A DNA stretch of 64,000 nt from Kappaphycus alvarezii (GCA_002205965.3 NADL03000553.1:124001-188000), one strand, 5' to 3'; positions 46,495 through 54,654 are shown, counted from the stretch's first letter. The notes: generated by a model not told the origin, from the sequence alone. A program made the numbers and translations.

Positions 46495-47661
46495 CTATGA
46501 AGGACCGTAGAGCGCGAGGGACCGTAGTGCTCGCCGGAGGCCGTCAAGTGATCCCATGATTGTACCGTCGTCGGCGTACCACTGATTTAAAATGATACCC
46601 TCCTCGTCGGCGACCCGCCTGATGAGCGTTTGTATCGTCAACGAGAACAACAGCATACTCGCAGGATCCCCTTGCTGGTTTCCCTGGGCGCTAGAAGGCA
46701 TCGTCTTCTCCCGGTTTGGGACGATTAGCGGTGGTCGGGATCGACCGTACACCATGTTTGCGAATCGGGCAAGTGTGGGGGCACGGGCTGGCAGCATGTC
46801 GAGCATTGCTTGCCGATCGACGCAGTTGAAAGCGTTCCGGGCATCAATGAGGACGGTGGCGACGTTTGGATCCGACGACACCCTTCGCAACATCGTGCGA
46901 ACGTCATAAACGATCGCATCCATGCCTGCCTTGATGCCATTGGCAGTTTGGAAGGGGGCCAGAAATGCACGGGAGTCGTCAATAGCCGACGGGAGCAGCG
47001 TCTTCGTGACCAGGCGCCGGAGGACAGAGCCGACCGCGATGGGACGGATCTTCCCAGGCTTGGGCTGCAGGGGGAGGAGGGTTGCTGCGGAGAGCAGGGG
47101 AAGAACCGAATCGGGGAGGTCTCCCTTTGCTATGCGGTTGACCAGCCTCGTCAGAACTCCGATGCCAGTGACGCCGGCCTCGGGGCTAAGAGCAGTGTTA
47201 ACGAGCAGGTGGAACCACCTCGAGGGCGTCCGGTCCGGGCCCGCGGTGGTATCCCGCGGGATGCGACGCGCGGACTGCGCGACAGCGGCTTCAGTGAGTT
47301 GCGGAGGAGGTGGGAGGCTTTCCTCGGGAAGCGGGGCGATGGGCTGTGGCGGTGACGGGTGAAGGTCAAGCAGACGCTGGATGGTGGTAGGCGCGTTAAC
47401 GTCGGCACATGGGGCATTGTGAAGGGTCCGCATCGCCTTGCCGTAGCGGGCGTCAGCGCAGAGAGCTTCGGCTCGCCGGGAGCGTTTGGCGTTGTCGGAT
47501 GAAGCAGGTGTGCGAGCATTGGGGCAGTGTTCGATAATCCACTCGGCCCGGTGGTGATGGGCGTTGACAGCATCAGCCCATAGGGCGCCCCATTGGGAGC
47601 CGGTGTGGGCCCGCCGGAGCCGTTCCCTGAGCGCGGGCGTTGACCCTGGACGGATCTCCAC
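46495..47661 (-). CDS. LINE ORF2, reverse transcriptase portion (LINE-3)
   Basis: ORF2 opens at ATG 47,924 in another phase (READIFQDVPSACLRQFTLL), joined by one frame change near 47,670. RT blocks: ARRIPRDTTAGPDRTPSRWF, then GKIRPIAVGSVLRRLVTKTL, the first catalytic aspartate in TVLIDARNAFNCVDRQA, then GNQQGDPASMLLFSLTI and the catalytic YADDGTIMG. One TGA just after LALYGPS is followed by GLFINPRKTRISWPHAPP in the same phase, before the insertion at 46,260. Confidence 0.75.
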   Translation of the reverse strand: MEIRPGSTPALRERLRRAHTGSQWGALWADAVNAHHHRAEWIIEHCPNARTPASSDNAKRSRRAEALCADARYGKAMRTLHNAPCADVNAPTTIQRLLDLHPSPPQPIAPLPEESLPPPPQLTEAAVAQSARRIPRDTTAGPDRTPSRWFHLLVNTALSPEAGVTGIGVLTRLVNRIAKGDLPDSVLPLLSAATLLPLQPKPGKIRPIAVGSVLRRLVTKTLLPSAIDDSRAFLAPFQTANGIKAGMDAIVYDVRTMLRRVSSDPNVATVLIDARNAFNCVDRQAMLDMLPARAPTLARFANMVYGRSRPPLIVPNREKTMPSSAQGNQQGDPASMLLFSLTIQTLIRRVADEEGIILNQWYADDGTIMGSLDGLRRALRSLALYGPS

Positions 47662-47838
47662 CCTTCCTCACCCCGAAGGCTGCGCCGCATGACAGCGGTG
47701 GGCAGCATATGGAGGTGAAGAAAGGCGCGATGTGTAGCTGCGTCACCGCGTGCATTAGCAGCCGCTTTGACCAACTTGATAAAGAGAAGGGTGAACTGGC
47801 GGAGACATGCGGAGGGGACGTCCTGGAAGATGTCCGCC

Positions 47839-48780
47839 TCACGGTACGGCGTGCGTAGAACATCGTAGGGGGTCGGCAGAGGGAAAGATGACGGGGAGGC
47901 TGAGGATGGGATCGGCGACTCCATGGCAGGAGTTATGATGAGTGTCCCTCAGCGCTAGTCGCCGCCGGGGAACCATTTGCCTTGCTTGTGTCGGGGTGTT
48001 CTTGTGCGGGGGAACCGCTGGCACCACCTCCTCCATGGCATGATTAAGCCCCGAGGGCTCAGTAGGTTTGGGGGCCTGCTGGGCACGGGCGGGGGTAACT
48101 TTTTCTTTGTTCAGGGGTTCCGCCTGCGCCACCTCCTCCATTGCCTGCGTAGGCACGGGGGACACAGTAGGGGCGGGACGGGAGATGGCATCAGGGTTGC
48201 GGGCTTGGTGGGCGCCGGCGGGGGTCACGGGTGTTGTGAACACCATTGAAGGGTCAACGCGGGCGATGGCCTTGGCTGTGGATGCCTGGGAGGACTTCTG
48301 TTTGCCGATGGCCCCAGTGCAAACACGGCGGCGGGGCCTGGGGGTGGAAGCGGCGGCCTTTGGCGGGGGCCGGGGGGCGAGGGCGGAGGTCAACCGCTCC
48401 GCCTCGGCAATTGTAGGCTCCAAGGCGGGAGGTCCCGCTGTGAGGTCGTCTTGACGGGCCGGGGGGTTATCGTTGGTGGGGGCCACCGTGTTCTTCTGGC
48501 CACCGTGTTTCCGGGGCTGTATGTGCTGGCGGCGTAAGGCCGCGATATCGTTGATATGGCCGGGGAGGACTGAAGCGAAGGCCTGAAGGGTGTAGGGGTT
48601 GGCCGACCGGCGCCCAGCGCGGCGGACCGCGTTGTGAAGGAGACGAATTTCCTTCAAGAGGCGAGTCTGTATTCCACCGGCACTGAAAGCATCGAGGGCC
48701 TTTGCTGCCGCGGGAAGGGCGATCACTGAGTGCTGTAGGTCCGAGAACACTGCCTTCAGTTCGGTGAGAACGGCCTTCAT
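47839..48780 (-). CDS. LINE ORF1b, 313 aa, helical N-terminus and proline-rich tail
   Basis: It starts at ATG 48,780, sharing ATGA with the stop of ORF1a, a layout that favours termination-reinitiation. The first 90 or so residues are predicted helices (MKAVLTELKAVFSDLQHSVI, then IQTRLLKEIRLLHNAVRRAG); the rest is Pro/Ala-rich and disordered, with the motif HAMEEVVPAVPP repeated as QAMEEVAQAEP. It overlaps the start of ORF2 by 86 bases. No zinc knuckle is seen. Function is unknown; it may be a second RNA-binding or multimerising protein. Confidence 0.6.
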   Translation of the reverse strand: MKAVLTELKAVFSDLQHSVIALPAAAKALDAFSAGGIQTRLLKEIRLLHNAVRRAGRRSANPYTLQAFASVLPGHINDIAALRRQHIQPRKHGGQKNTVAPTNDNPPARQDDLTAGPPALEPTIAEAERLTSALAPRPPPKAAASTPRPRRRVCTGAIGKQKSSQASTAKAIARVDPSMVFTTPVTPAGAHQARNPDAISRPAPTVSPVPTQAMEEVAQAEPLNKEKVTPARAQQAPKPTEPSGLNHAMEEVVPAVPPHKNTPTQARQMVPRRRLALRDTHHNSCHGVADPILSLPVIFPSADPLRCSTHAVP

Positions 48781-49439
48781 GGGTTCTGCCCCGACGCCGG
48801 AAAGTAGACGTATGTCCACTTGCCGACGGAGGGGATGATGACGTGGTTGGGGAGCGGAACTTCTGCCCGACGTGCCGCTTCCAAGAGGTACCCTTGGGTA
48901 TCCTCTGCCGTCGAGAATGAGAACCCCTGTCCGGGGGCGAGGGCAAGGTGCAAGACAGGGGGCGGCGTGGGCGGCCTTTTCTCCGCCTCTCCCGTGCGGG
49001 GATCAAGGCGGGTAGGAGTGCGAGTGACACCTTCGAACAGGCGACGTGCGCTTGCCAGTGCAGCGGAGGTCGAGGGCTCAGGTTTTTGGCCAATGAGCTC
49101 GCACGCTTGGGAAAGTGTGAGGAGCGGCTGGCCAATGGGGGCGTCAGGATTCGGAATATCGAACTTTTCCAACTCGACGAGGGGGGTGGAGGGCGTTGCA
49201 GCAGTAGGACGAGACGCGGCCACAGCGGCCCACGAGGGGCCCGCGGCGACAACCCGACGGGGTGGGGCGGGCACCTCGGCGTGCGGGGGCGGCTGTCCCG
49301 GGGAGATGTTCGGGGAAGGGGAAGGCGGCACTCGGAGAAGGGGGAAGGTGGAAAAAGAGCAAGAAAGAAAGAGAGAGAGAAGAAAAAACGGACCACTAGA
49401 AGGGTTGCGTGTGGTTCTCCGATATGACAGGACATTCAT
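48777..49439 (-). CDS. LINE ORF1a, 220 aa, unknown fold
   Basis: I place the start at ATG 49,439 (MNVLSYRRTTRN), because upstream in-frame codons lie in the simple repeat. The N-terminal half is proline- and alanine-rich; the C-terminal half has a helix (TLSQACELIGQKPEPSTSAA) and ends NHVIIPSVGKWTYVYFPASG, somewhat like the last strands of an RNA-binding fold. Its TGA overlaps the ATG of the next ORF as ATGA (48,777-48,780). ORF1 proteins of LINEs bind the element RNA; that role here is inferred from position. Confidence 0.6.
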   Translation of the reverse strand: MNVLSYRRTTRNPSSGPFFLLSLFLSCSFSTFPLLRVPPSPSPNISPGQPPPHAEVPAPPRRVVAAGPSWAAVAASRPTAATPSTPLVELEKFDIPNPDAPIGQPLLTLSQACELIGQKPEPSTSAALASARRLFEGVTRTPTRLDPRTGEAEKRPPTPPPVLHLALAPGQGFSFSTAEDTQGYLLEAARRAEVPLPNHVIIPSVGKWTYVYFPASGQNP

Positions 49440-49447
49440 GGTATTGT

Positions 49448-49481
49448 GTACTGTACAGTATTGTACAGTACTGTACATAAT
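49448..49481. repeat. TACTGTAC-type simple repeat at a LINE 5' end
   Basis: GTGTACTGTACAGTATTGTA and onward, directly upstream of LINE-3 ORF1a. Similar arrays lie at 39,692-39,735 and 51,390-51,402. Confidence 0.85.
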
Positions 49482-49600
49482 TTCAATCGTACCTGTCATA
49501 CAGGACTAGATACTGAACGCATTAAACTTCTTCCTACTTTAATAACAGCCGTATACGCGGCCAGCTTCATAGATCCCGCACAGATGAAACACCAACCAAC

Positions 49601-50545
49601 ATGAGACTGGTACCGCCGAATCCCGTTTACTCCCGTACGCGGAAGTGGATCGACATTTACTCACATTTTTCCAACGCCTCCTCCCGTCATTCTCCACACA
49701 ACATTGAGGTATCCCAGAAGCCATTACAGCGGCTACCCTTGCGTCCAGGCCTGATACTACAGTACAACCAATATCTTATATTAGGCCTGGTGGGGGAACA
49801 TTTATTTAAACTCCTGACTAATAAAAGCCATCTAGAGGGCTATGCTGCCTGGTGCAAGTCGTCCGCTAAGATGAAGATCGGTCGCGATACCCGAACCCTT
49901 GTCGCACTCAGAACTCGAGATTCGTCAACGGATCTGCCACAACGCTTTTTTGGATACACCTGCTGCGGCATTCCTCACGGCTCTGTACACACAAACGTAT
50001 ATGACGACGTGTGGTCGGTGATGCTGCGCAGCCTTTTGGGAGTTGCCGTCTTCGACGAAACTGACCAGCTCCTTTGCGCGGAATACCAGTCTCTTACGGA
50101 CCACCTCGGCGACCATGCCGCTGACCTGTGTAACAAAGGTCTCGGTTCGAAAAACCGCCACGGAGCAGTGGCAAAAGTGCTCGGCAAAGACCTATTCAAA
50201 GCCGCTGGAGCCGGTGTCCACTACAAAGTCCCGTATTTACTTGCCGGACTGGACGGCCGACCTTCCGACATCCTCGTCCACCCGACTACCTCTCCGGAAA
50301 ACCCTACCCCCATCCCCCGGTTGCTTGTGACATCACAGTCTCCTCACCTTTCCAAAAGTGCTTCCCTTCCAAGGGAGCCCGGGAAGCGCGCGCTGCCGCC
50401 GATGCGGTGGAACGACGGAAACTGATGGACTTTGCGACCAACATCGCTGCCATTCCAGGCCATGCTTCACCTGGACGCCCGCAACTCGGCTGACAGTTTG
50501 TGCCGCTAGCCTTTGATTCCATGGGATGCCCGTCGGTGAACACAT
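49601..50545 (+). mobile_element. R2-like LINE fragment, C-terminal part (LINE-4)
   Basis: The + strand frame from 49,601 holds LRSLLGVAVFDETDQLLCAE, DHLGDHAADLCNKGLGSKN (zinc motif) and YLLAGLDGRPSDILVHP (endonuclease). After one frame change near 50,310 the other phase reads CDITVSSPFQKCFPSKGA and VPLAFDSMGCPSVNTS, ending about 50,545. No RT is present. It converges with the fragment at 50.7-51.3 kb. Confidence 0.7.
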
Positions 50546-50706
50546 CTAGGGAAAACTTTTGGGTTATTTTATTGGCACACACATCCAGAGGGGGAATTGG
50601 GGTGCTTTACGGATTAGGGATACAGGACGGCTATTTCCGAACGCTAAGGGGGACAGGCCTGTGTAATGGAGAGTCTGGAAATGAGGCGGAGTCATGAGAT
50701 ACTACC
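50546..50706 (-). repeat. Two LINE 3'-tail motifs
   Basis: Read on the minus strand, CGTAAAGCACCCCAATTCCC and AAAATAACCCAAAAGTTTTC are two successive variants of the AAAACACCCAAACCTTTCCC tail end seen elsewhere. One or both belong to the minus-strand LINE fragment that ends at 50,707. Confidence 0.5.
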
Positions 50707-51330
50707 TCACAGGTCTGGTGTGAGGCCAGCCGTAAAGCATGCTGCGTTGGGCGAAACCGTCGCCGCAGCGTGTCTTTGCATAAGGACAAATCGCGCCCGC
50801 CCGAAGGTCTCCATGGCTCGTATGGCGACGTGCCTGGCGACGTCTGTGAGCACCGCGAATGCGTCTGGGTGCCACCCGCCAAGAGTGGATATCGGCACTG
50901 GGATCACAGTCGGGAGCTGGCATGCGTGGTGATCAAGTCTTGATACCTCCAGAACTTTGACGCTTTCGCGGCATTCAGAGATGTCAGGGGTCGAAGCAAC
51001 GGGCCCGTGTGTTGAAGGGGGCAAGTGGATTGACGAAGGTAACGTCGAAGAAGTCTGTCCTCCGGTGCTCCCTAAAACCTTGATGTCTGGCCTTGTGCAA
51101 TGTTGGCCATTGGAACGGAGCTCCATGACAGGCTGTCGCACATCTAGGGTGGTCGACGAGAGTGCGACTATGATCGCGGCCCGTATCGGAAGCTCGAAGG
51201 CGAGGGTGTCATTTCGCCCCTATCAAAAGCTGAGCATTGCTATTTGGTTCACGTGTGCAGCTTCAGTGATTGGTCGAAGCCCGCAACACGCAGATGTTTG
51301 CCTCCCCCTTCAAAGCTACCCGTAGCCAAT
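50707..51330 (-). mobile_element. R2-like LINE fragment, endonuclease and C-terminus (LINE-5)
   Basis: Minus strand reads RPDIKVLGSTGG, then in another phase TDFFDVTFVNPLAPFNTR, then back to VPISTLGGWHPDAFAVLTDV and RHAAATVSPNAACFTAGLTP with a stop at 50,707. It is the same subfamily as 34,856-35,250. Its 5' edge approaches the ACTGTAC repeat at 51,390. Two frame changes are visible. Confidence 0.65.
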
Positions 51331-51389
51331 TTGAGTGGCCCTGCACGTCGCACTTTCCTAGTCAAGTGATAACGCATACTTTATGCAGC

Positions 51390-51510
51390 ATTACGTACTG
51401 TACTGTACATATGTATAGAAAGAAGTTTAATTTAATGCATTCAGTATATACAGTACTGTATTTATGTAAATAAATACAAAATACTGTATTTATGTAAATA
51501 AATACAGAAC
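51390..51510. repeat. ACTGTAC repeat and 28-bp duplication
   Basis: GTACTGTACTGTACATATG is followed by a segment at 51,415-51,455 that is an inverted copy of 49,508-49,545 (ACTGAACGCATTAAACTTCT on the left). A duplicated unit TACTGTATTTATGTAAATAA follows, at about 51,454 and 51,482. Confidence 0.7.
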
Positions 51511-51830
51511 AGTACGTAATGCTTCATGATGAAGTGGCAACAGGATTTCGACCACCCAAAAAAGCGTCGATTCGGCAAAACCCCTCGATGGTGTCATGGA
51601 ACGTTGTGAAACAGCAGAACGCCAGAGATCCGTCGGCAAATCCTACACCACACTGCACTGGATACCAAACACCCCTGACCGATTACAGCAGCAGCATCCG
51701 CCACCACATGAGTCAAGCCAACCAAGCAATTATCCCTTCACTCTGCACTCAGATCGGATATATCTTCCAAAAGTAATTTACCCAGGCTTTCCCCTCTGCA
51801 CTCACCCCCGCCGTCCCACAAACCAACACC
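51511..51830. other. Promoter-side region of the first cysteine-rich gene, with a LINE-tail copy
   Basis: A + frame at 51,519-51,776 shows no domain. A copy of the LINE 3'-tail module (GATCGGATATATCTTCCAAA, 51,748-51,800) ends about 30 bases before the ATG at 51,831. The leader ending CCCACAAACCAACACC-ATG is like that of the second gene (CCAACCAAACCACCGCCC). No clear TATA box other than the TATAT inside the tail copy. Confidence 0.45.
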
Positions 51831-52340
51831 ATGCCGTCTCCAACGCTCACCCTCCTCACTCTAGCCCTCCTCCTCCCCCCTTCCCTACTATCCTCAGCCT
51901 CCAACCAAACGCTCTCCCCACCCCAATCCGTCCTCCCCTTCACCGACCTCCATCAATCTAACACCTGCTCCTGCACCTGTTCCCTCGAAGATCCAAAGGT
52001 CAATCCCCCCTGTGCCGCCGCCCCTCCCAACTGTCAAATCTCGCGTTGCTCACCTCGGGTCGATGGGTTCGCCTGTTGTGACGGTCTCTCCGCTCCAATC
52101 AGCGTCTCATCTCCCGCCGATGTAGCCGTCGAGTTTGAAACCATCGAGGAAAATGTTGAAGCTGCGGTTTCCGCAGAACCCGAGCTGGTTCAAGCGCAGG
52201 TGGATATTCTCACGTCCTGCATTGATGATTTGTTGGCTTTGACGGCAGATGATGATGCGACCGTCGTGAGTCGGCAATCGGGGGTAGGCCGTTTACGCAG
52301 AGCGAGATGGCCAGGGGGAGGATGTTGTTTCGTATTGTGA
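51831..52340 (+). CDS. Small secreted cysteine-rich protein, copy 1
   Basis: 169 residues. A hydrophobic stretch at 5-22 (TLTLLTLALLLPPSLLSS) is a good signal peptide. Cysteines at 46, 48, 50, 61, 68, 73, 82 and 83 form C-x-C-x-C-x10-C-x6-C-x4-C-x8-CC, followed by a predicted helical region (about 95-140, AVEFETIEENVEAAVSAEPE, with Cys130 in ILTSCIDDLLAL). The next gene shares the spacing almost exactly, so the two are tandem paralogues. From about residue 145 the sequence stops matching; another phase reads MARGRMLFRIVRDEGIRVL, resembling the end of copy 2, so copy 1 may have one late frameshift and an altered C-terminus. I do not recognise the family. A secreted structural or effector-type protein is plausible but not shown. 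Confidence 0.65.
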   Translation: MPSPTLTLLTLALLLPPSLLSSASNQTLSPPQSVLPFTDLHQSNTCSCTCSLEDPKVNPPCAAAPPNCQISRCSPRVDGFACCDGLSAPISVSSPADVAVEFETIEENVEAAVSAEPELVQAQVDILTSCIDDLLALTADDDATVVSRQSGVGRLRRARWPGGGCCFVL

Positions 52341-52753
52341 GGGATGAGGGCATCCGAGTGTTGAGGGGGTGTTGAACCGGTTGAGGGATAGGATTCAGCA
52401 AAGGATTAGAAGCAATCTTATGCCGAATAGGTTGTAGAGGTAGAGGTTTGCAAAGGTGGGGACGGTGTGGTGTGCGCAAGGTAGAAATTACTAAAGGTAG
52501 TCTCGGGAGAATTGCCGTAAATGCAATTCCATCAGCAGCATTATTGGTTGACATTATTGAAATTGCAGTGCGACAAATAAACGGTCGAGTGTGAGCTGAG
52601 ATTCATGCCAATGACACGTTACAGTGAACTGGAAGCTAGGCTGCATTTGTCATACCGCCTTGCAACCAATTCTACATAAATCCCACATGTGAGTCCTGTT
52701 CCTGCGCGCAACGACACTGGCAGACCTCCCGTCCAACCAAACCACCGCCCATC
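52341..52753. other. Intergenic region between the paired genes
   Basis: The first 35 or so bases probably hold the original C-terminal codons of copy 1 in another phase. The remainder has no domain-bearing frame. ACATAAATCCCACATG near 52,675 may be part of the promoter of copy 2. Confidence 0.4.
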
Positions 52754-53314
52754 ATGTCTTGCGTCCTCTTCCTCTCCTTCTTCCTCTTCATTGTTCTCCC
52801 AAACCTCTCCCAATCCCAGTCCTCCTCCTCCTCCTCCTGCCCCTGCAACTGCCTCGCCGACGATAACTTCAAAACAACCAACATTTGTGCCGGCATGCCC
52901 AGCACGTGCGTAATCACCCGCTGTTTCCCACGCACCCTAGGTTACGGCTGCTGTGACGATGGCACTCCCGAAATCGGCCCCCCCGCCACACCTCAAGACG
53001 TTGTCCCCCTGTTAGAATCGCTCATCAATGAAGTGCAAGAGGCCGTCAGTCTCAACCCCGAGTTGTCGAGTGACGCTGCCGATGTTCTCGACCAGTGCAT
53101 CTTTGACCTTGAGGGACTCAACTCGAGGGTTATACCGCCGGAATTTGTGCGCGATGGCACGACTGCCAGGTTCTTTGGGGGAACCTTGGATGTGGTTAGG
53201 CGGATGCAATCTAGGGCCGTCAGTCGGTTTTTTGCCATGATTAATGCCAGTACTATTCGTGTCTTGCAATTTGTTGTTTCTCAGTTGAGGAGGCATCTTC
53301 GAGTGCTTAGTTGA
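52754..53314 (+). CDS. Small secreted cysteine-rich protein, copy 2
   Basis: 186 residues. Residues 4-20 (VLFLSFFLFIVLPNLSQ) form a signal peptide, with likely cleavage near the serine run at 21-28. Cysteines at 29, 31, 33, 45, 52, 57, 66 and 67 give C-x-C-x-C-x11-C-x6-C-x4-C-x8-CC, then a helical part (VVPLLESLINEVQEAVSLNP, Cys115 in VLDQCIFDLEGL) and a basic, amphipathic C-terminal helix (AVSRFFAMINASTIRVLQFV, SQLRRHLRVLS). It lies 413 bases after copy 1 on the same strand, with a similar C/A-rich leader. The frame is clean and codon use differs from the AT-rich surroundings. Known cysteine-rich families such as hydrophobins have other spacings, so I leave the function open. Confidence 0.75.
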   Translation: MSCVLFLSFFLFIVLPNLSQSQSSSSSSCPCNCLADDNFKTTNICAGMPSTCVITRCFPRTLGYGCCDDGTPEIGPPATPQDVVPLLESLINEVQEAVSLNPELSSDAADVLDQCIFDLEGLNSRVIPPEFVRDGTTARFFGGTLDVVRRMQSRAVSRFFAMINASTIRVLQFVVSQLRRHLRVLS

Positions 53315-53850
53315 CGCGTTTCTTTATCTTTATCTTGTCCTTGTTACTGTAAACTACTGGTAATGTCATCAGGGCGGTGAAAATCAACGCTCCTGCCACC
53401 AATTAGCCACCACCAACGCCTCGATGCCCTCTTCTTGCAGTCACCCCCTTTCCTTTCAACTCACCTTGCCCTCTTCTACTGGCAAACAGGTTGGGTCCTC
53501 CTCATCAATGCTGGCGGTATATTACTATCGAGTTCTAGGGTACGATCAATACAGTTGCAAGTGCAGTACTGTACCTCACTGTACCGCCAAGCACCTTAAC
53601 CATACCGAACATCTGTTTCATTTATCGTATTTGTGTCTACTACTGTACAGTATTGTATGCTACTCGACCTAGTTTAAACCCCTTCCCCGCTACCAGTCCA
53701 GCCGCTTACAATCATCACCGTACGGCTAGCAAACGCAAAAAACTGCCACCTCACAGTCCCTCATCACCCCGTTTCCGGAGTTCCTTCCAACTGCAACCGT
53801 GTCTTGCAACGAGGCTGTCAACATGATATGTACCACTCCTTCAGTATCTA
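53315..53850. other. No gene recognised
   Basis: Contains ACTGTAC-type words near 53,560-53,586 and 53,640-53,652 and a short frame (53,424-53,672) without a domain. The right edge is the TA target of the MITE at 53,851. Confidence 0.4.
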
Positions 53851-54312
53851 GTGTCTATCCGACCACGCACTGTCCTCATATGAGGCACACTTTGTCCTCA
53901 TATGAGGACAATTTCCGTTACATTTTGGAAAGGAAAATGTTTTGGAAGCCCGAAATTTTTACTGGAAAAAAGGTTTTTTGTGTTTAGTTACAGTACAGTA
54001 ATTTTTACTGTACATGCGCACTCGTTTCTGAAACCCCCCACGATAATACGAACTATTTTACCTTCCAAAATGAAGTCGTTTTCACAACTTCTTGCAAAGA
54101 GCGCAAGCTGGTGAGGGAAAACTGGTCTAGCCTTCACCGAGGTCAACAATCTTGAAAAGTTTGTTTTGATCGGCTATCTACACTCATGAACTAATGCGGA
54201 GGGACAAGAAATGCGCTGAGGTAAAAAAATTTTGTATTGAAAAAGAAGTGTTGAAAGTAGTCCTCATATGAGGACAAATGTCGTCATATGAAGACAACGG
54301 TCCAATAGACAC
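53851..54312. mobile_element. MITE with long inverted repeats and paired palindromes (copy B)
   Basis: 462 bp. Left end TA|GTGTCTATCCGACCAC; right end on the other strand TA|GTGTCTATTGGACC, with inverted similarity reaching about 60 bases inward. Each end carries two palindromic motifs: 53,872-53,885 and 53,894-53,909 on the left, 54,261-54,276 and 54,281-54,296 on the right; the best copies read GTCCTCATATGAGGAC. TA flanks both sides (CTAG on each side in full). It codes no protein; the short frames inside are chance. A TA target with long ends suggests mobilisation by a Tc1/mariner- or pogo-type transposase. Confidence 0.75.
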
Positions 54313-54620
54313 TAGAGCCTGCTCCAACTGACCAGCTATTCACTTCAAAACTGGATGGATCACATCGCCTACTTAGCCGACATGGTCTATCACGTGCATT
54401 GCCGTGCGTGAGCAGGTAGCCATACCAATAAACCACCACAAGTTGCAATCAAGGCGCTGACACACCCGCCTGCAGTCGTACCATACGTTCGCGCTATTCG
54501 CGCGGAGAAGATCATATTTACTCATTATCAAAAGCTGCAATTCGTTTTGAATTTCTGTAACGGGTAGCCGTCACCATTTACAGAAATATATAAACGCATG
54601 GTGGCCCTGCCAGGCTTCAA
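54313..54620 (-). mobile_element. LINE-3-type 3' end fragment
   Basis: The stretch CTGACCAGCTATTCACTTCA, then AAAACTGGATGGATCACAT and CACGTGCA, and further TTGCAATCAAGG, lines up with 44,230-44,345, the stop-codon region and 3' tail of LINE-3. The fragment is about 70% similar by eye and has no open frame. Its 3' end lies at the MITE edge. Confidence 0.5.
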
Positions 54621-54654
54621 TCAATGTCATACACTAAGAGGGATTTCAGGTAGA

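Larger units (their letters stand above)
44243..49439 (-). mobile_element. R2-like non-LTR retrotransposon, near full-length (LINE-3), with an inserted sequence
   Basis: Minus strand, in order: ORF1a (49,439-48,777), ORF1b (48,780-47,839), ORF2 (47,924 to 44,243) with RT, zinc motif and endonuclease. ORF2 is interrupted by a 628-bp insertion (45,633-46,260); without it the frame reads QDPRARCTRFHMHRLC with no loss. Three single-base frame changes remain (near 47,670, 45,449 and 44,507), two of them in C-runs. Just upstream of ORF1a is a TACTGTAC repeat (49,448-49,481). The GC-rich, mostly open frames suggest a young element. Confidence 0.8.

Noticed and set aside
53799-53987. ORF of 62 aa overlapping MITE copy B
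   Set aside because: It spans the element edge and its inverted repeats; chance frame.
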